From Bacillota bacterium (GTDB lineage: Bacteria > Bacillota > Clostridia > Peptostreptococcales > Anaerovoracaceae), in contig CAJPNN010000030.1 of NCBI GenBank assembly GCA_905372035.1, positions 1 to 18,997 of the forward strand: a stretch of DNA of 18,997 bases, written 5' to 3'. Within the stretch, counting starts at the first letter, position 1; every line of letters begins with the position of its first letter. A program made the translations under genes and the position numbers. The notes under the pieces were generated by a model, which saw nothing but the letters and a program-made list of their open reading frames with translations, did not search any database and had not been told where the DNA came from. Below, piece by piece: positions 14,785 through 18,997 of this stretch.

Positions 14785-15870
14785 ATGAGCAGTATGAAGT
14801 ATAGATTTCCGATATTCAGGACGGATGTTCCCAAGAATAAACCGAATGCATCCGAATTGGAATTCGGAACGGAGTTTACTGATCACATGTTTGAAATGAG
14901 ATATGTAGAAGGTAAGGGGTGGTATGACGGAAAAATCATACCTTACGGAGCGATCACAATTGATCCTGCGGCGGCGGTATTTCATTATGCGCAGGAAATG
15001 TTTGAAGGACTTAAAGCATATAAAGCCGAGGACGGGCGAGTTTTATTATTCAGGCCGGATATGAATGCAAAGAGGACTAACAGGACAAATGAGAGAATGT
15101 GCATACCGCTTATTGATGAAGAAATATATGTAGACGCGATAAAACAAGTAGTTGATATAGATAAGGACTGGATACCGAATAAGCCGGGGACCGCACTTTA
15201 TGTAAGGCCTTTTATCATTGCGGATGAACCGTTTTTAGGAGTAAGAGCTTCAAAGAGTTATAGGTTTTATATTATTTTATCACCGGTAGGTCCTTATTAT
15301 AAAGAGGGATTGGCACCTACTAAAATATTTGTGGAAGATGAATACGTGAGAGCCACAATCGGAGGTACAGGTTTTGCTAAGATAGGAGGAAACTATGCTG
15401 CAGGGCTGAAATCTCAGGAAAAGGCACATTCAAAAGGTTACTCACAGGTACTTTGGCTTGACGGTGTGGAAAGAAAGTATGTAGAGGAAATAGGAACGTC
15501 TAATGCTTTTTTTATTATTGATGATGAAATAATTACAGCTCCGCTGGAGGGAACGATACTTCCGGGGATCACGAGGGATTCGGTTATACATCTTCTGAAA
15601 GATTGGGGATATAAGGTTTCGGAAAGACGGATAACCATAGCGGATATATACAAGGCATACGATGAGGGAAGAGTCAAAGAAATTTTTGCAACGGGGACCG
15701 CAGCGGTCATATCTCCTGTCGGAGAACTTTGTTGGAACGATAGAAAAATTATAATAAACGACGGAGAAATAGGGGATATATCGCAGAAGCTTTATGACAC
15801 CCTTTCAGGAATACAGCTTGGAAAAGTGGAAGATAAATTTGGCTGGAGTGTTTGTGTCGAAGGAGATTAA
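14785..15870 (+). CDS. ilvE: Branched-chain amino acid aminotransferase
   Basis: A 361-residue fold-type IV PLP enzyme of the longer (BCAT group II) kind, interconverting Leu, Ile and Val with their 2-oxo acids using 2-oxoglutarate. Conserved parts are FHYAQEMFEGLKAYK, LFRPDMNAKR, YVRPFIIADEPFLGV, the Schiff-base lysine K199 in GFAKIGGNYAA, EEIGTSNAFFI and LPGITRDSVI, then FATGTAAVISPVG. The ATG at 14785 has GGCAGGTAG upstream; M4 is a possible later start. ilvN follows after 45 nt, fitting a branched-chain amino acid pair. No T-box or attenuator is visible in the 40-nt gap before it, so regulation must lie further upstream or elsewhere. Confidence 0.96.
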   Translation: MSSMKYRFPIFRTDVPKNKPNASELEFGTEFTDHMFEMRYVEGKGWYDGKIIPYGAITIDPAAAVFHYAQEMFEGLKAYKAEDGRVLLFRPDMNAKRTNRTNERMCIPLIDEEIYVDAIKQVVDIDKDWIPNKPGTALYVRPFIIADEPFLGVRASKSYRFYIILSPVGPYYKEGLAPTKIFVEDEYVRATIGGTGFAKIGGNYAAGLKSQEKAHSKGYSQVLWLDGVERKYVEEIGTSNAFFIIDDEIITAPLEGTILPGITRDSVIHLLKDWGYKVSERRITIADIYKAYDEGRVKEIFATGTAAVISPVGELCWNDRKIIINDGEIGDISQKLYDTLSGIQLGKVEDKFGWSVCVEGD

Positions 15871-15915
15871 AATGATATTTTTCAATTTAATTTTACGATG
15901 TGAAAGGATGATTTT

Positions 15916-16401
15916 ATGAAACATACAATTTCAGTTTTAGTTGAGAACAAGTCGGGAGTTTTATCAAGGATTTCGGGTTTATTTTCCAGGAGAGGATATA
16001 ATATTGAAAGTCTTACGGTAGGGGTCACAAATGATCCCGAGATTTCAAGAATGACGGTAATAGCGGACGGAGATGAATATATTGCGGATCAGATAACAAA
16101 ACAGCTTGATAAACAGATTGAGGTGATAAAGGTAAAGAGACTTGCGCCTGAAGAGATTATAGGAAGAGAACTGCTCCTTGTTAAAGTAAAGGTGACTCCG
16201 TCGCAAAGAAGAGAAATCCTGGATATCGTGAAGGTTATGAACGGACAGATAATAGATATCTCAAGAGAAACAATGACAGTCGAACTTTGTTCGATATCTT
16301 CAGATATCGAGTTGATTACAGATTTATTGTCCGCATATGAGGTTCTTGAAGTTGCCAGGACCGGACTTGTAGCACTGGAAAAAGGTTCGATGACGATATA
16401 A
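15916..16401 (+). CDS. ilvN: Acetolactate synthase small (regulatory) subunit
   Basis: 161 residues, equal to other small subunits of acetohydroxyacid synthase. The N-terminal ACT domain (about 2-75) carries HTISVLVENKSGVLSRISGL, FSRRGYNIESLTVG and a valine-binding-type pattern. The C-terminal domain has KVKVTPSQRREILDIVKVM and a typical SAYEVLEVARTGLVALEKG end. The protein binds the catalytic subunit and gives feedback inhibition by valine. The catalytic ilvB is not adjacent: ilvE lies upstream and a terminator downstream. AAAGGATG before 15916 fixes the start. The symbol ilvH is also used for this family. Confidence 0.94.
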   Translation: MKHTISVLVENKSGVLSRISGLFSRRGYNIESLTVGVTNDPEISRMTVIADGDEYIADQITKQLDKQIEVIKVKRLAPEEIIGRELLLVKVKVTPSQRREILDIVKVMNGQIIDISRETMTVELCSISSDIELITDLLSAYEVLEVARTGLVALEKGSMTI

Positions 16402-16512
16402 CTTACGGGATATATGGCAACAAGCAGGTTACAGGATGAAAGGCTTTGCTGAAAAGTAAAACTGTCTTGATCATCATAAAAAGATGAATATCATCGGATA
16501 AAAAGAAGTGAT

Positions 16513-16556
16513 AAAACCGCCGGGCATATTGAAACTCAAATGTATTCGGCGGTTTT
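16513..16556. terminator. Terminator shared by ilvN and the convergent fba
   Basis: AAAACCGCCG (16513-16522) pairs perfectly with CGGCGGTTTT (16547-16556), and the 24-nt loop can pair further (CATATT with AATGTA, imperfect). T runs follow on both strands. It lies between the ilvN stop and the fba stop, so it can end both transcripts. A run of eight G at 16580-16587 lies just outside it. Confidence 0.85.
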
Positions 16557-16594
16557 GAATTTTATAATATATATGAGATGGGGGGGGAAAGATA

Positions 16595-17524
16595 TCAGGC
16601 TTTTCCTGAGCAGCCTAACACATTTACGATTTTTCTTTGAACCATCTCTTTTATAGCCTGTCTTGCAGGGCCCAGATATAATCGGGGATCAAAGTCGGAA
16701 GGGTTAAGAGACATGTGTTCCCTTATTGCGGCTGTCATTGCAAGTCTTAAATCGGAATCAATGTTGATTTTACATACAGCACCTTTGGCAGCTTGTCTTA
16801 ACATGTCTTCGGGAATTCCTATCGCATCCGGCATGGACCCGCCATATTTATTTACTTTTTCAACGAATTCGGGTATCACTGAAGAAGCGCCGTGGAGGAC
16901 AATCGGAAATCCGGGAAGTCTCTCTGAAACTTCTTCCAATATATCGAATTTTAATTCGGGTTTTTGTCCGGGTTTGAATTTGTATGCACCGTGGGATGTC
17001 CCTATTGCGATCGCCAGTGAATCAACACCCGTTTTTTCTACAAATTCCTGAACCTGTGCAGGGTCGGTATAACTGTGCTTTTCAACGTTTACGTCATCCT
17101 CTATACCTGCAAGCTGACCGAGCTCGCCCTCTACTACAACGCCTTTTGAATGCGCATAATCCACAACTTTTTTTGTCAAAGCTATATTTTCATCAAACGG
17201 GAAGTGAGAACCGTCTATCATGACGGAAGAAAAGCCTCCGTCTATACAGGATTTGCAGATATCAAAATCCGCACCGTGGTCAAGGTGCAATGCAATCGGA
17301 AGATCGGTTTCGATTATAGCCGCCTCAACAAGCTTTATGAGATAATTATGTTTTGCATATTTCCTTGCTCCGGCGGATACCTGTAAAATGAGAGGTGCAT
17401 TTTCTTCTTTATGTGCTTCGGTTATACCTTGTATTATTTCCATATTGTTTACATTAAAAGCACCTATTGCATAGCGGTTATCGTAGGCTTTCTTGAACAT
17501 TTCGGTCGTTGTTACTATTGGCAT
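16595..17524 (-). CDS. fba: Class II fructose-1,6-bisphosphate aldolase
   Basis: 309 residues, zinc-dependent aldolase of glycolysis and gluconeogenesis. Catalytic D82 and zinc ligand H83 lie in ALHLDHGAD; further zinc ligands are H178 (IGTSHGAYK) and H211 (IVLHGASS). VMIDGSHFPFDENI and VVVEGELGQLAGIEDD are typical, as is KINIDSDLRLAMT near the C terminus. The ATG at 17524 has AAAGGAGA upstream. It follows the MltG-like gene by 26 nt in the same direction, so the two are probably co-transcribed although no shared function is evident. It ends at the hairpin shared with ilvN. Confidence 0.97.
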   Translation of the reverse strand: MPIVTTTEMFKKAYDNRYAIGAFNVNNMEIIQGITEAHKEENAPLILQVSAGARKYAKHNYLIKLVEAAIIETDLPIALHLDHGADFDICKSCIDGGFSSVMIDGSHFPFDENIALTKKVVDYAHSKGVVVEGELGQLAGIEDDVNVEKHSYTDPAQVQEFVEKTGVDSLAIAIGTSHGAYKFKPGQKPELKFDILEEVSERLPGFPIVLHGASSVIPEFVEKVNKYGGSMPDAIGIPEDMLRQAAKGAVCKINIDSDLRLAMTAAIREHMSLNPSDFDPRLYLGPARQAIKEMVQRKIVNVLGCSGKA

Positions 17525-17550
17525 GATATTTCTCCTTTTGTTGTATCAGT

Positions 17551-18054
17551 TTATTTTTTTACACCTGTGATGTATTGTATAACTTCTTCATCAGTTGCAT
17601 CCATAGGGATTATAAAATTGCCTGATTGAATTTTCCCCGCGGATCCGGATCGCGCGAGTACATCAAGAAATTCCTGCTCGGTTTTCATTAATCCCGTTGC
17701 GACAACTGAAGCTGCAATTTGTTGACTTGTTGCTCCGTAAGGTATATAAATTGAGCACTTTATCGTTTCTTTTTCGGTTTTATCTTTATGAGCGGTATTT
17801 TTACCGACCCGGTTATTTTCATTATTGTAATCGGAATTATTATTGTTTTCACTCTGAATTTGATAAGTATTTTCAGTATTTTCTTCGCCTTGTTCGGCAA
17901 CACTCTTTTTATGCGGCTGTGAATCGGTATTTTTACCCGTATATCCCATTATAGTGTTTACCTTCATATATATCACAAAGGCTGCGAGAGCTAAAATTAA
18001 AATTGCGAGAAAAATGTCGCTCCTATTATAGAAAAAATCTTTTATTCGTCCCAT
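17551..18054 (-). CDS. Small membrane-anchored protein with MltG (YceG)-like LysM subdomain
   Basis: 167 residues with three parts. Residues 1-13 are short and cytoplasmic; 14-30 form one transmembrane helix (IFLAILILALAAFVIYM). Residues about 32-97 are a low-complexity linker rich in Asn, Gln, Lys and Glu. Residues about 98-165 resemble the LysM-like subdomain of the endolytic transglycosylase MltG: IYIPYGATSQQIAASVVATG, then a helix with EFLDVLARSG, then KIQSGNFIIPMDATDEEVIQYI. The MltG catalytic domain is absent, so this is not itself a transglycosylase; a role in cell-wall binding is inference. The ATG at 18054 follows AAGGAGGTC ideally; a TTG one codon earlier is not needed. It probably forms an operon with fba. 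Confidence 0.75.
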   Translation of the reverse strand: MGRIKDFFYNRSDIFLAILILALAAFVIYMKVNTIMGYTGKNTDSQPHKKSVAEQGEENTENTYQIQSENNNNSDYNNENNRVGKNTAHKDKTEKETIKCSIYIPYGATSQQIAASVVATGLMKTEQEFLDVLARSGSAGKIQSGNFIIPMDATDEEVIQYITGVKK

Positions 18055-18128
18055 CAAAAGACCTCCTTCACAGATAGAACTTTGCTACAGATATAGTAGA
18101 TAAAAAGCTTTCAATTATTATTTATAAT

Positions 18129-18299
18129 TTGTCGACAATATATATCGCTGGCATCAATATTGACAGCACAGTTTAAAATCATCGCTTATCGTTTAAAAGA
18201 CTATTTTTATTATAATGATTTCGTCATTAATAACTTTACCATAAATATGAGTGTTTCTCAAATACAAATATATTAAGTTTTGGTTACCGTCATTAATAA
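18129..18299. repeat. Palindromes and a 12-bp direct repeat in the 18055-18405 gap
   Basis: The 351-nt divergent gap between the MltG-like gene and the pseudouridine synthase gene is A+T-rich. It holds a 10-bp palindrome TTGTCGACAA (18129-18138), an inverted repeat TAATGA-N5-TCATTA (18213-18229), and the direct repeat CGTCATTAATAA at 18222-18233 and 18288-18299, 66 bp apart. The inverted repeat overlaps the first copy. No coding frame with a credible start is seen here. They could be regulator sites; I cannot name one. Confidence 0.5.
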
Positions 18300-18303
18300 T
18301 TAC

Positions 18304-18331
18304 TTGAAATCATAGGGAATAGTGGTATATT
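18304..18331 (+). promoter_or_regulatory. Candidate promoter for the pseudouridine synthase gene
   Basis: TTGAAA (18304-18309) and TATATT (18326-18331) are 16 bp apart, about 75 nt before the ATG at 18406. It starts 5 bp after the second copy of the CGTCATTAATAA repeat. Confidence 0.45.
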
Positions 18332-18405
18332 TATTATAAAAGGATAAGAGGGAATAAATAAGTTGATATTTGTTTCGAAATGAAAAGAGTTCTTGTTTTA
18401 GTGAT

Positions 18406-18997
18406 ATGATTAAAATAATAATTAGTGAAAATGAAAAAGAGCGAAGGCTTGACAGATTTCTCAAAAAATATTTAAAGAATATGCCGCTTTCGGGGATATA
18501 TAAACTTTTGCGTAAAGATGTGAAAATTAACGGGAAAAGAGAAAAGGCAAATTATCTTCTTAAGTTTGGAGATGTTGTGACGATTTATATGCAGGAAGAA
18601 AGATTTGCTGATCTTACGGCAGCTCCGGACAAAAGTGTTACCAAGAACAGACGCTTTAAGATCGTCTATGAAGATGATAATATTTTAGCTGTGGGAAAGC
18701 CTTCGGGATTGCTCACACACGGAGATTCTCAAGAAAAGAAAAACACTTTGACAAATCAAGTTGTAGGGTATTTAATAGATAAGGGTGAATATGACCTTAA
18801 AAGAGAAAAGATTTTTACGCCGGCGCCTGTAAATCGTTTGGATAGAAATACCACAGGTATAGTTATTTTCGGAAAAAACAGTATGGCGCTACGAGAGCTT
18901 AATGCAAATTGGGACAGTGTAGAAAAATATTACTTAACGATAGTTTCAGGAATACCTGAGAAAGGTTTGTTGACAGGTCGACTGAAAAAAGATGAGC
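18406..18997 (+). CDS. RluC/RluD-family 23S rRNA pseudouridine synthase, 5' part
   Basis: The first 197 codons of a pseudouridine synthase, cut by the right edge (the family is about 290-330 residues). Residues about 12-60 form an S4-like RNA-binding domain (RRLDRFLKKYLKNMPLSGIY, VKINGKREKANY, LKFGDVVTIYM). The catalytic domain then starts with IVYEDDNILAVGKPSGLLTHG, and the catalytic aspartate is D146 in NRLDRNTTGIVIF. These enzymes turn uridines of 23S rRNA into pseudouridine; the order S4 then RluA fold is that of RluC/RluD, but the exact target cannot be told. The ATG at 18406 has no clear ribosome binding site, so initiation may be weak; no better start is in frame nearby. Confidence 0.92.
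   Translation, partial: MIKIIISENEKERRLDRFLKKYLKNMPLSGIYKLLRKDVKINGKREKANYLLKFGDVVTIYMQEERFADLTAAPDKSVTKNRRFKIVYEDDNILAVGKPSGLLTHGDSQEKKNTLTNQVVGYLIDKGEYDLKREKIFTPAPVNRLDRNTTGIVIFGKNSMALRELNANWDSVEKYYLTIVSGIPEKGLLTGRLKKDE

Noticed and set aside
16580..16587. Run of eight G as a slippage or phase-variation tract
   Set aside because: It lies between two convergent stop codons, outside any gene or promoter, so length changes should have no obvious effect.
16713..17051. 112-codon open frame on the plus strand inside fba
   Set aside because: Antisense to a fully conserved aldolase, with no ribosome binding site or recognisable protein features.
1..18997. CRISPR arrays, tRNA or rRNA genes, insertion sequences, phage genes
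   Set aside because: No regularly spaced repeats, cloverleaf-like sequences, transposase or integrase motifs were seen by eye on either strand.

Overview
The window looks like the chromosome of an anaerobic, low-G+C Gram-positive bacterium of the class Clostridia. The reasons are strong AGGAGG-type ribosome binding sites, SigA-like promoters, a MocR/PdxR plus PdxS vitamin B6 route, a TPP riboswitch ahead of thiD and a short-form ThiC, a Firmicutes-type nicotinate phosphoribosyltransferase, and a secreted protein with clostridial 'stalk' (copper amine oxidase-like) repeats. I cannot name the genus. Apart from genes cut by the window edges, all genes are intact. I see no insertion sequence, prophage, CRISPR array, tRNA or rRNA.

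Layout. (1) 1-485, minus: 5' part of gcvT, with its own promoter and clearly lower G+C than most neighbours. (2) 712-1665, plus: secreted stalk-repeat protein, convergent with pdxR. (3) 1673-4179: divergent pdxR and pdxS around a 131-nt control region with three related TGGTA boxes; pdxT is not next to pdxS. (4) 4544-4756: small XRE-type regulator behind a long leader. (5) 4837-7220: promoter, TPP riboswitch, terminator, then thiD and thiC (the HMP-pyrophosphate branch of thiamine synthesis). (6) 7497-7925, minus: flavodoxin with a strong promoter flanked by repeated half-sites; a strong two-way hairpin separates it from thiC. (7) 8305-16401, plus: uvrB, uvrA, pncB, ilvE and ilvN in one direction, ending at a hairpin shared with the convergent fba. 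(8) 16595-18054, minus: a short membrane-anchored MltG-like protein followed by class II fructose-bisphosphate aldolase. (9) 18406-18997, plus: 5' part of an RluC/RluD-type pseudouridine synthase.

How the genes relate. Much of the window concerns cofactors: PLP (pdxR/pdxS), TPP (thiD/thiC), NAD (pncB) and FMN-dependent electron transfer (flavodoxin). Branched-chain amino acid synthesis (ilvE, ilvN) uses PLP directly and TPP through the acetolactate synthase large subunit, which is not in the window. Nucleotide excision repair (uvrBA) heads the long plus-strand run.

No clearly new multi-gene system is visible. The points most worth a second look are the box arrangement between pdxR and pdxS, the operator-like repeats around the flavodoxin promoter, the MltG-like protein without a catalytic domain beside fba, the duplicated stalk protein, and a Cys-to-His change in the first UvrA zinc site.
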